Shown one piece after another: positions 1 to 8,006 of a DNA stretch of 64,000 nucleotides; within the stretch, counting starts at the first letter, position 1; every line of letters starts with the position of its first letter. A model generated the notes under the pieces. The model did not search any database, had not been told where the DNA came from, and saw nothing but the letters and a program-made list of their open reading frames with translations. The position numbers and the translations under genes are program-made. Origin of the DNA: Chitinophagales bacterium (GTDB lineage: Bacteria > Bacteroidota > Bacteroidia > Chitinophagales > Saprospiraceae); contig JAFLBP010000003.1 of NCBI GenBank assembly GCA_017303875.1, forward strand, positions 182,773-246,772, read 5' to 3'.

Positions 1-1242
1 TCCCCGGGAAACATCGTCACCAGCGACCTGGATAATTTCTGGATCGCGTACGACCGCATCGTGCAAACGCCCGACAGCCTGGAACGCCTGCGGCTCATCA
101 ACGAACTGTACATCAACAAAGGTACAGAAGGGCTGAAAGGCCTGATCGCCGCAAGAAACTACCGCGATACGGAATATGTGAACGCCATCCTGAGCTACCC
201 GAAATACTGGAACAGCGTTCGGGCCAATTCCGCAAAAATAGCCCAGGAGGCCGCGCAAATTGAAAATTATTTTGCCCGCTTCAAAGCTGTTTACCCCGAG
301 CTGAAACCGGCAACGGTCTATTTTGCTATCGGCGTGTTCCGGAGCCCGGGCACCTATCAAGGCGATAAAGTGCTGATGGGTGCGGAGTTTTACTTAGCCG
401 ATCAAAATACGGTACTGGATGAGCTGCCGGAGCGCGTGCAGCGCAGCATGAAGGCGTATATGCCCTACGATGTGCCGCTGACGGCCCTCCACGAGTCGGT
501 GCATACCCGGCAGAAACGCTGGGAAGATCAGACCATTATACATTTATGCGTCGCCGAGGGGGTCGCGGAATTTGTGTCTACCCTGCTCGCTGAAAAACCT
601 TTGTCGCCGCCCGTGAAATTCGGCAAACAAAACGCCGATCGCGTGTTGCAGCAATACATGAAAGAAATTTTCAGGGATGATGATGTGTGGAACTGGCTAT
701 GGAGCCAAAACCAAAATACCTTGAAGGAAAACGACTTGGGCTACTATATCGGCTATGCCATTTGTGAAAAATATTACAACAACGCCACCGACAAAAAACA
801 GGCCATCAAAGACCTGATTGAACTGGATTACAGCGACGAAAAAGCCTTCACCACTTTTGTGGACGGCACGAAGTTTTTGCCCATGACGATCCGCGAAATC
901 GACCGAAAATACGAGTCTATGCGGCCGAAAATCAAAAAAATCCGGGAGTTTAAAAATGGCAGCCAAAGCGTTTCACCAGCGCTGAACGTCATCACGCTGG
1001 AATTCTCCGAGCCGATGAGCGCCTGCTGCCGGAGTTTTGATATTGATCCGGCCAAAGCCGCTAAATCGCTGCGCGTGAAGAAGGTGCTGGGCTGGTCGGA
1101 CGATAAAAAACGCTTCGCTTTTGAAGTGGAAGCGCTACAACCCAACACTAATTACCAGTTAATTATCTCCAACTTCGCCAAAGCAGACGGTGGCAACCGA
1201 CTGGCGCCTTACACGCTTGAGTTCAAGACCAAAGCGCAGTAG
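1..1242 (+). CDS. Zinc metallopeptidase-like protein with C-terminal Ig-like domain, 5' partial
   Basis: The reading frame is open from the first base of the window, so the true start lies upstream; a GTG at 61 is only an internal candidate. Counting from that GTG, an HESVH motif (HExxH, residues 144-148) is followed by the helix VAEGVAEF with Glu166 as a plausible third zinc ligand, as in gluzincin-type peptidases. The last 90 or so residues (VITLEFSEPM, then NTNYQLII) look like a Big_5/SbsA-type Ig-like domain common in secreted Bacteroidota proteins. Seen: the zinc motif and the domain order. Inferred: a secreted or periplasmic peptidase. The specificity is unknown, and the signal peptide, if present, is outside the window. 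It is followed by an inverted repeat that may end transcription. Confidence 0.7.
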   Translation, partial: SPGNIVTSDLDNFWIAYDRIVQTPDSLERLRLINELYINKGTEGLKGLIAARNYRDTEYVNAILSYPKYWNSVRANSAKIAQEAAQIENYFARFKAVYPELKPATVYFAIGVFRSPGTYQGDKVLMGAEFYLADQNTVLDELPERVQRSMKAYMPYDVPLTALHESVHTRQKRWEDQTIIHLCVAEGVAEFVSTLLAEKPLSPPVKFGKQNADRVLQQYMKEIFRDDDVWNWLWSQNQNTLKENDLGYYIGYAICEKYYNNATDKKQAIKDLIELDYSDEKAFTTFVDGTKFLPMTIREIDRKYESMRPKIKKIREFKNGSQSVSPALNVITLEFSEPMSACCRSFDIDPAKAAKSLRVKKVLGWSDDKKRFAFEVEALQPNTNYQLIISNFAKADGGNRLAPYTLEFKTKAQ

Positions 1243-1253
1243 AAAGCGTTTTA

Positions 1254-1342
1254 TTTCACACAGATGTGCACAGATCTTTTACTCAGACGAGCACAGAATT
1301 CAGTGTTTTCTGTGTGGGTGATCTGTGCAATTCTGTGCGAAA
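1254..1342. repeat. Inverted repeat of iterated GCACAGAT-type words
   Basis: Two 23-nt arms (1254-1276 and 1320-1342) are inverted copies with three mismatches and a 43-nt loop. Each arm contains the word CACAGA more than once. It sits just after the peptidase stop codon and before the next start, so it could fold in RNA and act as a terminator. It belongs to the iterated-word class seen at several other intergenic sites in this window. Confidence 0.7.
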
Positions 1343-1381
1343 CCAAACACACGTTTTCAATAACAATAAAAATATCCCACC

Positions 1382-1846
1382 ATGACATCAACCTGCATCA
1401 AACCGCCAAATGCAATACCCACGAATGACAACAGGCCGAAGGTGTTCCTCGGCGGAAGTATTGAAATGGGAAAAGCAGAACACTGGCAAGCGGAACTTGA
1501 AGTAAAATTATCCGAGCATAACGTCTTGTTGCTGAATCCGCGACGCGACGACTGGGACAGCTCCTGGCTACAAATAAGTACCGACATCAACTTAAGAACG
1601 CAGGTGGAATGGGAATTGGATGCCCTTGAAAGCGCCGACTTTATTATTATGTATTTTGCGCCCAATACGATGAGTCCCATCAGTTTGTTGGAATTGGGGT
1701 TGCATGCGAGAAGCAATAAACTGCTGGTGGTTTGTCCGGAAGGTTTTTGGCGCAAAGGCAATGTGGATATTGTTTGTGAAAAATACAACATCCGGCAATT
1801 CGAGACACTTGAAGTATTAGTGGAGGCATTAAAAAACGAGTTATAA
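1382..1846 (+). CDS. Nucleoside 2-deoxyribosyltransferase-like protein
   Basis: The 154-residue protein has the layout of the nucleoside 2-deoxyribosyltransferase-like family: a first strand with FLGGSI (residues 22-27), a middle segment LLNPRRDDW, SADFIIMYFAP, and the SLLELGLHA helix whose Glu104 corresponds to the catalytic nucleophile in the family. Known members exchange or remove bases from deoxynucleosides or nucleotides in salvage and pool cleaning. The function here is inferred from these motifs alone. The upstream region lacks a clear TAnnTTTG promoter and holds the inverted repeat at 1254-1342. A small membrane-protein gene begins 19 nt downstream and is probably co-transcribed. Confidence 0.7.
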   Translation: MTSTCIKPPNAIPTNDNRPKVFLGGSIEMGKAEHWQAELEVKLSEHNVLLLNPRRDDWDSSWLQISTDINLRTQVEWELDALESADFIIMYFAPNTMSPISLLELGLHARSNKLLVVCPEGFWRKGNVDIVCEKYNIRQFETLEVLVEALKNEL

Positions 1847-1865
1847 ACCATCTAACAAACAAAAC

Positions 1866-2036
1866 ATGCAAAAGCACAACAAAACCATACTCCTGTTACT
1901 GATTGCCCTCAATTCGGTAGTACTGCTGGGGCAAATTTATCCGGCAGGCGCACCGCCTTTTGCCCGTGTCGTAAATATCATTTTTCTGGTGTTGAGTTTG
2001 ATGTTTTTTATAACGCAGGCAAAGCGGAAAGCCTGA
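1866..2036 (+). CDS. Small two-helix membrane protein (56 aa)
   Basis: An ATG at 1866 preceded by an A-rich stretch opens a 56-codon frame ending in TGA at 2034-2036. The product begins MQKHNKTILLLLIALNSVV and has two hydrophobic segments (about residues 7-23 and 36-49) separated by a Pro/Gly-rich turn (YPAGAPPF), ending in a basic QAKRKA tail, which fits positive-inside topology. It lies 19 nt after the deoxyribosyltransferase-like gene. I recognise no family. The hydrophobic pattern and position support a real gene, but it is short and unconfirmed. Confidence 0.5.
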   Translation: MQKHNKTILLLLIALNSVVLLGQIYPAGAPPFARVVNIIFLVLSLMFFITQAKRKA

Positions 2037-2063
2037 GAGGAGCGTTTAGTAATTGTTTGGAGC

Positions 2064-2125
2064 TGTTTTGACTCAATAAAAAGTTGTTTTGACTAAATCT
2101 GTTTTCTGACGCAGACTGACCTTTG
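2064..2125 (+). promoter_or_regulatory. Candidate AraC-type operator (two direct repeats 21 bp apart) and -7 element
   Basis: TGTTTTGACTCAA at 2064-2076 is repeated as TGTTTTGACTAAA at 2085-2097, a 21-bp step equal to two helical turns. A TAnnTTTG-like element (GACCTTTG) lies at 2118-2125, so the second copy falls about where an activator would contact polymerase. The SDR gene starts at 2150 and an AraC-family regulator gene follows it. Direct repeats with 21-bp phasing are typical of AraC-family sites; regulation by the neighbouring AraC protein is inferred. Confidence 0.5.
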
Positions 2126-2149
2126 CAGCATCATTAAAAAAACACAAAA

Positions 2150-2926
2150 ATGGATTTAAAAAACAGCACCATCCTCATTACCGGAGGAAGCAGCGGCATC
2201 GGCCTGGAGTTTGTCAGACAACTTACTACTCTGGGCGCCAAAATTATTATCACCGGACGGAACCAAGAGGCCTTGAAAACAGCGAAAAATATGTTTCCCG
2301 GCATTGCTACTTTTCAAAGTGATGTGAGTAATCCGGAAGATATAAAGCAACTTTATAACGCTGTGACGGCACAATATCCGGAGCTGAATATTATCATCAA
2401 CAATGCCGGATTAATGCGTTTGATTGACCTTCAAGATAACAGTTTGAGTATTGAAAACATTAATTATGAGGTGGCTACCAACCTGACCGGAACCATTCAA
2501 ATGGTACACCAGTTTTTACCGCATTTGGCCAAACAGCAATCGGCAGCAATTGTTAATGTCTCTTCCGGTATTGCATTTATGCCTTATTCCATTGCACCAA
2601 TTTACAGTGCTACCAAAGCCGGTGTCCGTGCCTACACCCAGGCATTGCGCCTCCAATTGGAAGACAGCCATATTAAAGTTTTTGAGATGATTCCACCCGG
2701 GGTGAATACCAATCTGCAGAAAGACTGGTCGGTACAACCTAATCCGGGGATGATGATGAATGCGGATAAAATGGTGTCAATATCAATTAAAAAAATGCTC
2801 CGCGACAAACCTGAACTCAAACCAGCATTAATCAACGTAATTCAACTGTTGAGCAGACTCGTACCATCTTTGTTATTAAAATTTGGGCACGGGGAGTTCA
2901 AAAAAATGAAGCAACGAAGTAACTAA
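2150..2926 (+). CDS. Short-chain dehydrogenase/reductase (DltE-like)
   Basis: This is a classical SDR of 258 residues. It shows the TGGSSGIG nucleotide-binding loop at 11-18, NNAG at 84-87, Ser138/139 in NVSSG, and the YSATK catalytic Tyr152/Lys156 pair. It should be an NAD(P)-dependent oxidoreductase acting in the cytoplasm; the substrate is not evident. The pattern around the active site and the C-terminal PPGVNT segment resemble the DltE/YdfG side of the superfamily. An AraC regulator gene lies 61 nt downstream with a hairpin between them. The gene is preceded by a phased direct repeat that may be the AraC operator, so a small inducible detoxification or catabolic unit is plausible but inferred. 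Confidence 0.85.
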   Translation: MDLKNSTILITGGSSGIGLEFVRQLTTLGAKIIITGRNQEALKTAKNMFPGIATFQSDVSNPEDIKQLYNAVTAQYPELNIIINNAGLMRLIDLQDNSLSIENINYEVATNLTGTIQMVHQFLPHLAKQQSAAIVNVSSGIAFMPYSIAPIYSATKAGVRAYTQALRLQLEDSHIKVFEMIPPGVNTNLQKDWSVQPNPGMMMNADKMVSISIKKMLRDKPELKPALINVIQLLSRLVPSLLLKFGHGEFKKMKQRSN

Positions 2927-2945
2927 TCATAAATTGACGTTTCTT

Positions 2946-2972
2946 AGTGCTATCAATATCGTTGGTAGCACT
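2946..2972 (+). terminator. Hairpin between SDR and AraC genes
   Basis: AGTGCTATCAA and TTGGTAGCACT form an 11-bp stem with one G-U type mismatch and a five-base loop, followed by AACTTTTAAATA. The short T-run makes it a weak intrinsic terminator candidate for the SDR transcript; alternatively it is an operator in the AraC gene leader. Confidence 0.5.
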
Positions 2973-2987
2973 AACTTTTAAATAAAT

Positions 2988-3896
2988 ATGCCACATTCTG
3001 TACCCTATCGGATTAAGTCCGTCACTGAAATTCATCGATTGATGGGCTTACCCAAGCCGCAACACCCGCTTATTGGACTGGTAAATTTATCCGGTCTGCG
3101 CGCGCATGCCGATATTGATGCGGTGCTGTTTGATTTATATGTCATATCGCTTAAACGCGGTTGCGACAAACTTCAATACGGACAACAACAATACGATTTT
3201 GATGAGGGGTTGATGGCATTTATGGCTCCCGGGCAAATACTTAGGGGTGAAAAAAACGGCCCTTCCGAACACTTGAGCGGTTGGATGTTATTTATACACC
3301 CTGACTTTTTTTGGAAAACCACACTGGCCCAAAAAATCAGACAATATGAGTTCTTTAATTATTCAAGCAATGAAGCGCTTTTTTTGTCGGATAAAGAAGA
3401 GACAATAATAAATAATATTGTCGAAAATATAAAAAATGAATATGAAACTAATTTAGACAGGTTTAGTCAGGATATCATTATAGCACATCTGGAAACATTG
3501 TTGAATTACGCCGAGCGCTTTTACCAACGCCAGTTTATCACAAGAAAAAAGAACAATCACCAGGCACTTGAACGTTTGGAACAATTACTTTCAGATTATT
3601 TCGAGCGGGATGCGGTTTTTAATCAAGGTCTGCCAACGGTACAGTATATTTCCGAACACTTAAATATTTCGCCAAGTTACCTGAGGGATTTGCTGAAAAC
3701 TTTGACAGGCCAAACCACTCAACAACATATTCACGATAAAATTATTGAAAAAGCTAAGGAAAAACTATCCACAACTGATTTGAGTGTTAGCGAAATAGCC
3801 TATACCCTGGGATTTGAACACTTGCAATCATTTAGCAAATTATTTAAGAAGAAAACCGACCTGTCGCCTTTGGAGTTCAGAAAATCATTCAACTAA
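2988..3896 (+). CDS. AraC-family transcriptional regulator
   Basis: A 302-residue regulator with an N-terminal cupin-like sensing domain and a C-terminal double helix-turn-helix (about residues 205-300). The second HTH has the family signature: VSEIAYTLGFEHLQSFSKLFKKKTDLSPLEFRK is the usual xxIAxxLGFxxxSxFxxxFKxxxGxSPxxFR pattern. It probably senses a small ligand and controls the adjacent SDR gene, whose upstream region holds two direct repeats 21 bp apart. The gene order (SDR then AraC, same strand) is common for self-contained inducible units. The ligand is unknown. Confidence 0.88.
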   Translation: MPHSVPYRIKSVTEIHRLMGLPKPQHPLIGLVNLSGLRAHADIDAVLFDLYVISLKRGCDKLQYGQQQYDFDEGLMAFMAPGQILRGEKNGPSEHLSGWMLFIHPDFFWKTTLAQKIRQYEFFNYSSNEALFLSDKEETIINNIVENIKNEYETNLDRFSQDIIIAHLETLLNYAERFYQRQFITRKKNNHQALERLEQLLSDYFERDAVFNQGLPTVQYISEHLNISPSYLRDLLKTLTGQTTQQHIHDKIIEKAKEKLSTTDLSVSEIAYTLGFEHLQSFSKLFKKKTDLSPLEFRKSFN

Positions 3897-4006
3897 ACAC
3901 CAAGCGCTTGTTCGGGATTTCATCAATCGGCAACACGCTCTAAAATCACGCCTTCCATTGACCACCATTCTTGACCCCAAAGGGCTGCTCCCTCCAACTT
4001 TATCCC

Positions 4007-4594
4007 ATGAAACTCAAATGGCAGCACTTCCGCTTTTTATTCACCGAATTGCAGCGCCCGCTCCAGCTGGACATCACCCACGACGAGCTTGCCGATTTCG
4101 ACCAACGCTTCCGCCTCATCCTGCGCAAACACTTGAGTATTTTGGGATGGTGGAGCCTGCTTAATATAGCGGGCGGACTACTCGCCCTCTTGTTGCTCAA
4201 AGGCAGCGCTTATTACTTCTGTATGATGGGCATGATCTGGGGGTTGATCAATTTTGCGATCGCTATGGCCATTCTTGATCATACCTTTTACCGAAAATTC
4301 CGGCGCGGCGCTTTTGAGCGCTTTGAATCGCAGCGCCATGTGGAAAAGTTGATGTTTCTGAATATTGGCATCGACAGCGCCTATATCTTTGTAGGGCTTT
4401 TTTTGCGCGAGCATAGTTTCGCCTGCGGTGTAGGCCACGCCGATCTCTGGCTGGGTTTCGGCTGGGCTGTAGTGGTACAAGGGCTCTTTTTATTAATGCA
4501 AGACATCCTTGTGTATCGATTACACCGAAAAAACTTTAAAAAAGCACAGCCTTTTCTGGAAAAAGAACTGGGTAACCGCGGGCATCCGCTTTGA
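4007..4594 (+). CDS. Four-helix inner-membrane protein of unknown function
   Basis: I chose the ATG at 4007 (MKLKWQHFRFLF) over one 12 codons upstream because the intervening residues look like leader sequence. The 195-residue product has four predicted membrane segments (about 45-62, 64-85, 113-130, 142-162), a basic loop after the second (FYRKFRRGAFERFE), and the motif NIGIDSAYIFVGLFL. This resembles a Bacteroidota family of unknown function (possibly DUF6992; recognised with low certainty). A secreted DUF4350-like gene follows after 51 nt on the same strand. Confidence 0.65.
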   Translation: MKLKWQHFRFLFTELQRPLQLDITHDELADFDQRFRLILRKHLSILGWWSLLNIAGGLLALLLLKGSAYYFCMMGMIWGLINFAIAMAILDHTFYRKFRRGAFERFESQRHVEKLMFLNIGIDSAYIFVGLFLREHSFACGVGHADLWLGFGWAVVVQGLFLLMQDILVYRLHRKNFKKAQPFLEKELGNRGHPL

Positions 4595-4645
4595 AACACT
4601 TGAGACAACACAATATTCACTAAATAAATCCGAAACCATCAAGTT

Positions 4646-5530
4646 ATGTTCAAACATATCCCCCTCCTGCTCCTTTGCCTGTGCAGCCTGCAACTCGCCG
4701 CTCAACAGGTATCCGACTCCACTTTTCAATACCGGCCCACAAGCCCGCGCCACGCAAAAGGCAAAGGTCCGGTGGTGTACATAGACGAGGGCCACCATAA
4801 CTTTCATACCCTGTCGGGGCGTTATGCGCCTTTTGCACGGGTACTGGAGGCCGATGGCTATCAGGTGCGCGCGCACCGGGGCCGTTTCAACGCGGAAAAC
4901 CTCAAAGACGTGGATATTTTAGTCATCGCCAACGCACTCGACAGCAGCAGCGTTGGCAACTGGGTAACACCCACCAAGTCGGCTTTTGACGCATCCGAAT
5001 TAGTGACCCTTGTAAGCTGGGTGATGCAGGGCGGCAAACTATTCCTGATCGCCGATCACATGCCTTTTGGCGGAGCTGCCGGGCCTTTAGCCGCTTCTTT
5101 TGGCGTGGAATACTGCAACTGTTTTGCCATGGATGAACGCCAGCGCGCCGTGGAGCGTTTCAATAAAAAACAGGGCACGCTGAATGATACTCCCTTGACC
5201 GCCGGGATCGACTCCATCGTCACCTTCACCGGCTCGGCGTTTGCTTTACTGCCCGACGACGCCATTCCGATACTCCGCCTTAAACAGTACAGCCTGCTCT
5301 CGCCACAACGCGCCTGGCAGTTTGAAGACGACACGCCTATCCGCGACGGCGATGATTTTTACCAACTTGCCATCTTGCCTTACGGTAGCGGCAAACTCGT
5401 TTTTTCGGGCGAGGCTGCCATGTTCACCGCGCAAATTGCCGGTGGGCAGCCAGTGGGTATGAACCACCCGCAGGCAGGGAGTAACGCGAAGTTGTTGTTG
5501 GCGCTAATGCACTGGCTGGAGGAAAAATAA
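4646..5530 (+). CDS. Secreted DUF4350-like protein
   Basis: The 294-residue product starts with a clear signal peptide (about 20 residues, hydrophobic LLLLCLCSLQLAA, cleavage near AQQ). The mature part has alternating strands and helices of a class I glutamine-amidotransferase-like fold: VVYIDEGHHNF, VDILVIANAL, GGKLFLIADHMPFGGAA. No Cys nucleophile elbow is obvious, so it is probably not a functional amidotransferase. DUF4350-type proteins have this arrangement; the match is by eye. Export to the periplasm is inferred from the signal peptide. No lipobox is seen. Confidence 0.65.
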   Translation: MFKHIPLLLLCLCSLQLAAQQVSDSTFQYRPTSPRHAKGKGPVVYIDEGHHNFHTLSGRYAPFARVLEADGYQVRAHRGRFNAENLKDVDILVIANALDSSSVGNWVTPTKSAFDASELVTLVSWVMQGGKLFLIADHMPFGGAAGPLAASFGVEYCNCFAMDERQRAVERFNKKQGTLNDTPLTAGIDSIVTFTGSAFALLPDDAIPILRLKQYSLLSPQRAWQFEDDTPIRDGDDFYQLAILPYGSGKLVFSGEAAMFTAQIAGGQPVGMNHPQAGSNAKLLLALMHWLEEK

Positions 5531-5585
5531 TAAAGTATAACTGATCTCGATCAAAAAACGGTTTATTGACTAATTTGATGTAATT

Positions 5586-5894
5586 TTGCCAAAAAGAAGA
5601 ATACCGATTTTGAATATTGAAGAAATAAAAGACAAAGTACGACCTGTTTTGATACGGCACCGTATCAAAAAAGCGGGTATTTTCGGATCGGTCGCTAAGG
5701 GTAAAGATTCCGACAAAAGTGATATTGATATCTTAGTAGAGTTAGATGATAACATTAGCCTACTTGGTTTTGTAGGTATTAAATATGAGTTGGAAGACAT
5801 ATTGGGCAGAGCCGTTGATCTCGTAGAATATAAAGCTATTAAACCGCGCCTTCGTGAGCAAATAATCGCTGAAGAAATCAGGGTTTATGGATAA
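5586..5894 (+). CDS. MNT-type minimal nucleotidyltransferase (antitoxin-like)
   Basis: The family motif GSVAKG (residues 34-39 counted from the TTG at 5586) followed by SDIDILVE, with Asp46 and Asp48 as metal ligands, identifies a minimal nucleotidyltransferase. Such proteins pair with HEPN partners in toxin-antitoxin modules; characterised pairs AMPylate the HEPN toxin. No ATG start exists. TTG at 5586 or TTG at 5610 (giving MNIEEIKDKV, closer to family N-termini) are options. A TAATTTTG -7-like element at 5581-5588 overlaps the first TTG, which favours the later start. The next frame, overlapping by 8 nt, is a decayed HEPN gene. Confidence 0.8.
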   Translation: MPKRRIPILNIEEIKDKVRPVLIRHRIKKAGIFGSVAKGKDSDKSDIDILVELDDNISLLGFVGIKYELEDILGRAVDLVEYKAIKPRLREQIIAEEIRVYG

Positions 5895-6029
5895 ACAAAA
5901 CAGGGATGAATTGGTGTTTCTTGAAGATATTTTGGGGTTACAATTGGTTTGGTATGGCGAGTTGCCGTTTCTGACATACCGGCATTAAAAGATAAAATTA
6001 AGCAGGCAATTCGTGAATTGGAAAGTTAA
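5887..6029 (+). pseudogene. Decayed HEPN toxin gene, internally deleted and frameshifted
   Basis: An ATG at 5887 overlaps the MNT stop by 8 nt, the usual MNT-HEPN junction. The first frame reads MDKQNRDELVFLEDIL, like HEPN N-termini, then stops at 5986-5988 after 33 codons. From about 5945 to 6029 another frame reads LVWRVAVSDIPALKDKIKQ and ends with TAA, matching the end of HEPN proteins (IVWxxxxxDIPxLKxxI). The central part, including the RNxxxH region, is missing. An intact gene would need roughly 110 codons; only about 47 remain. I infer an internal deletion whose length is not a multiple of three. Confidence 0.7.
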
Positions 6030-6107
6030 AAAGTGATTCCCGGGCAAGCTAAAAACAATGGAATCTATAAATCTTAAAACGCACCCGGATTCAAGTATAA
6101 ATAATCC

Positions 6108-7346
6108 TCAAAACGCTATCGCTATCTCCTTCTCAAACGCTGTCTGCAACCATTTGGGCGCAAGTTTGACAAAACGTTTCTGGAAAAATGGCATCCTGAC
6201 GCCTACCGACAACATCCAGTCGTACACGCCCACCGGCATCCGCATCATGATGCGAAACAAACGGATCTCTTCCTCCAGCCGGCGGTAAATTTCTTTGTCG
6301 TAATTCCGGAACTGCGCGTGGCTGTAATCGCCCGCTTGGTAAGCGCGTGCTAAAAAATGCGCCGCAATATAACCCGACATCATGCCGGTGCCAATGCCTT
6401 CGCCACTGGTCGGACAAACCAGGCTCGCCGCATCGCCCAGCAGCAGCCAACCCTCGCCGGAAGCGGGCCTCCGACGGCTCGCCAAAGGCAAGCCCCAACC
6501 GATCGGTTTTTCCAGCGGCTCCGCAGCGGCAAAACGAGGCGCAATAAGCGGATCTGTTTCAATGAGTTTTTTGAATAAATCCCGCAGATTATGCTGTTTT
6601 TGCGCCAGCAGGCTGCTGACCATGCCGTAACCCACATTCGCCTCGCCATTGGGCAAGGGGAAAATGTAGAAATACGACATCGGTAATCCTTTCGGAAAAT
6701 AAATTTCAATATGATCGCCCAAGCCCTGAATACCTTTCCAGTACTGGCGCAGGGTGCCGGCGTAATGATTGCGGTCAATTTTTCGGGTGCCAAGGTGGCG
6801 CAACAATACCGAGTGATCGCCATCCGCGCCCGCAAGCATTTTCGCCTGTATCTGCAGCGGGCCATCCGGACCTTCCGCTTCCACCAACCAGTGTCCCTCG
6901 GGTGTGCGCGCAAGGGATTTTACCGCAGTTTCCTGTCGGAAATCGGCATAAGGCGAAGGGATGCGCGCTGCCAGGAAATTATCGAAAAACAAGCGTTTGG
7001 CGCAATACAGCAGCGGAAAAGGGTGCGGATCTTCCGGTTTGGGATAATATTTAAAATCAACGCTACGCCCGCCGGGTGTAATGAGCCGTGCGCCCCGACA
7101 GGGCGTCACGGCATCGGCCTGGGCAAGCAGTTGATCAGGCAATTCGGGGTCAAGCGCGCGCAAAACACGGGCCACTTTGAGGTCAAGCCCGTCGCCGCAA
7201 ACCTTGTCCCGCGGAAACTTTGCCGCCTCTACAATCAGGTGCGGCACCTTCAGTTTGGATAAAAACAGGGAGCAGGTGGCTCCGGACGGGCCGGCGCCTA
7301 TGATGAGGATATCGGTATGAATGATCTGCGACATGCCGCTGCGCAT
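6108..7346 (-). CDS. Geranylgeranyl-reductase-family FAD oxidoreductase
   Basis: The 412-residue product has an N-terminal Rossmann FAD loop (DILIIGAGPSGATCS), the CGDGLD motif typical of the geranylgeranyl reductase family near residue 50, and the second FAD motif LLLGDAASLVCPTSGEG around residue 310. Members reduce prenyl chains or halogenate/oxidise natural products; the substrate here is not identifiable. Its first codon overlaps the stop of the upstream membrane-protein gene (TAATG), so translation is probably coupled. An internal Met at codon 5 is an alternative start. Confidence 0.82.
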   Translation of the reverse strand: MRSGMSQIIHTDILIIGAGPSGATCSLFLSKLKVPHLIVEAAKFPRDKVCGDGLDLKVARVLRALDPELPDQLLAQADAVTPCRGARLITPGGRSVDFKYYPKPEDPHPFPLLYCAKRLFFDNFLAARIPSPYADFRQETAVKSLARTPEGHWLVEAEGPDGPLQIQAKMLAGADGDHSVLLRHLGTRKIDRNHYAGTLRQYWKGIQGLGDHIEIYFPKGLPMSYFYIFPLPNGEANVGYGMVSSLLAQKQHNLRDLFKKLIETDPLIAPRFAAAEPLEKPIGWGLPLASRRRPASGEGWLLLGDAASLVCPTSGEGIGTGMMSGYIAAHFLARAYQAGDYSHAQFRNYDKEIYRRLEEEIRLFRIMMRMPVGVYDWMLSVGVRMPFFQKRFVKLAPKWLQTAFEKEIAIAF

Positions 7347-7957
7347 TAACGCATTTTCGGCATACGGCGCTTGCCACCCGGACGGAAACCTTTACCGCCC
7401 ATCATGGCCAGTGTGGAAGGGTTCACGTTCTGATTCATCATCTTAAACTGCTTCTCCAGCTCCTTGATTTGCTCTTTGAGCATCGGCTCTGTGATATTCA
7501 GCTTTTTCAGATCTGCGAAATAATTGGTCGCAGCCTGGCGATTGTTCTTATTGGCAGCAATCATCATCAATTGCATGATGGCAGCGCCGCGTTCGTTGTC
7601 GGAAGGCAGGCCGGCGTCCATTGCTTTTTTGATGGTCAGTTCTGCGGCATTAAAATCGCGGCGTTGCATCTGAATGGAGCCTTCCACCATGTGGAATACC
7701 CCGCGGTAGCCGGTGAGCAGAAGCTTTGGGAAAAAAGTGAGCTTGAGGCGTTTTTCCGCTTCGTCAAACTTTTGTTCGGCGAGCAGCATATTGGTCGAAA
7801 CGATGGTACCCAGCAGGAAATAACCTACTAAAAGTACAATGCCAACGATGATAAAAGGCAGGCCATAGCCCACGCCCGCGGTGGCCCAAAGGACGGTACC
7901 GCCGATGATGGTGAGGGCAATAAGGGCAAAACGGAGGTAAATGTTAATCGTAAACAT
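7346..7957 (-). CDS. Membrane-anchored protein of unknown function
   Basis: The 203-residue protein has two hydrophobic segments in its first 55 residues (IYLRFALIALTIIGG and FIIVGIVLLVGYFLLG). A helical soluble region follows with TPR-like spacing (EQKFDEAEKRLKLTFFP, MQRRDFNAAELTIKKAMDAG), then a basic Gly/Arg-rich tail (GGKGFRPGGKRRMPK). A TACCTTTG -7-like element lies at 7989-7996 on this strand. It is the first gene of a two-gene unit with the flavoprotein. No family recognised. A role in membrane-associated protein interaction is possible but unsupported. Confidence 0.65.
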   Translation of the reverse strand: MFTINIYLRFALIALTIIGGTVLWATAGVGYGLPFIIVGIVLLVGYFLLGTIVSTNMLLAEQKFDEAEKRLKLTFFPKLLLTGYRGVFHMVEGSIQMQRRDFNAAELTIKKAMDAGLPSDNERGAAIMQLMMIAANKNNRQAATNYFADLKKLNITEPMLKEQIKELEKQFKMMNQNVNPSTLAMMGGKGFRPGGKRRMPKMR

Positions 7958-8006
7958 ACAATTGCGTCAAAATCTGCTTGGTGCAGCGCAAAGGTAGTCT
8001 AAATTC

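Noticed and set aside
5586..6029. Functional HEPN-MNT toxin-antitoxin pair
   Set aside because: The HEPN frame stops after 33 codons and its catalytic middle is missing.
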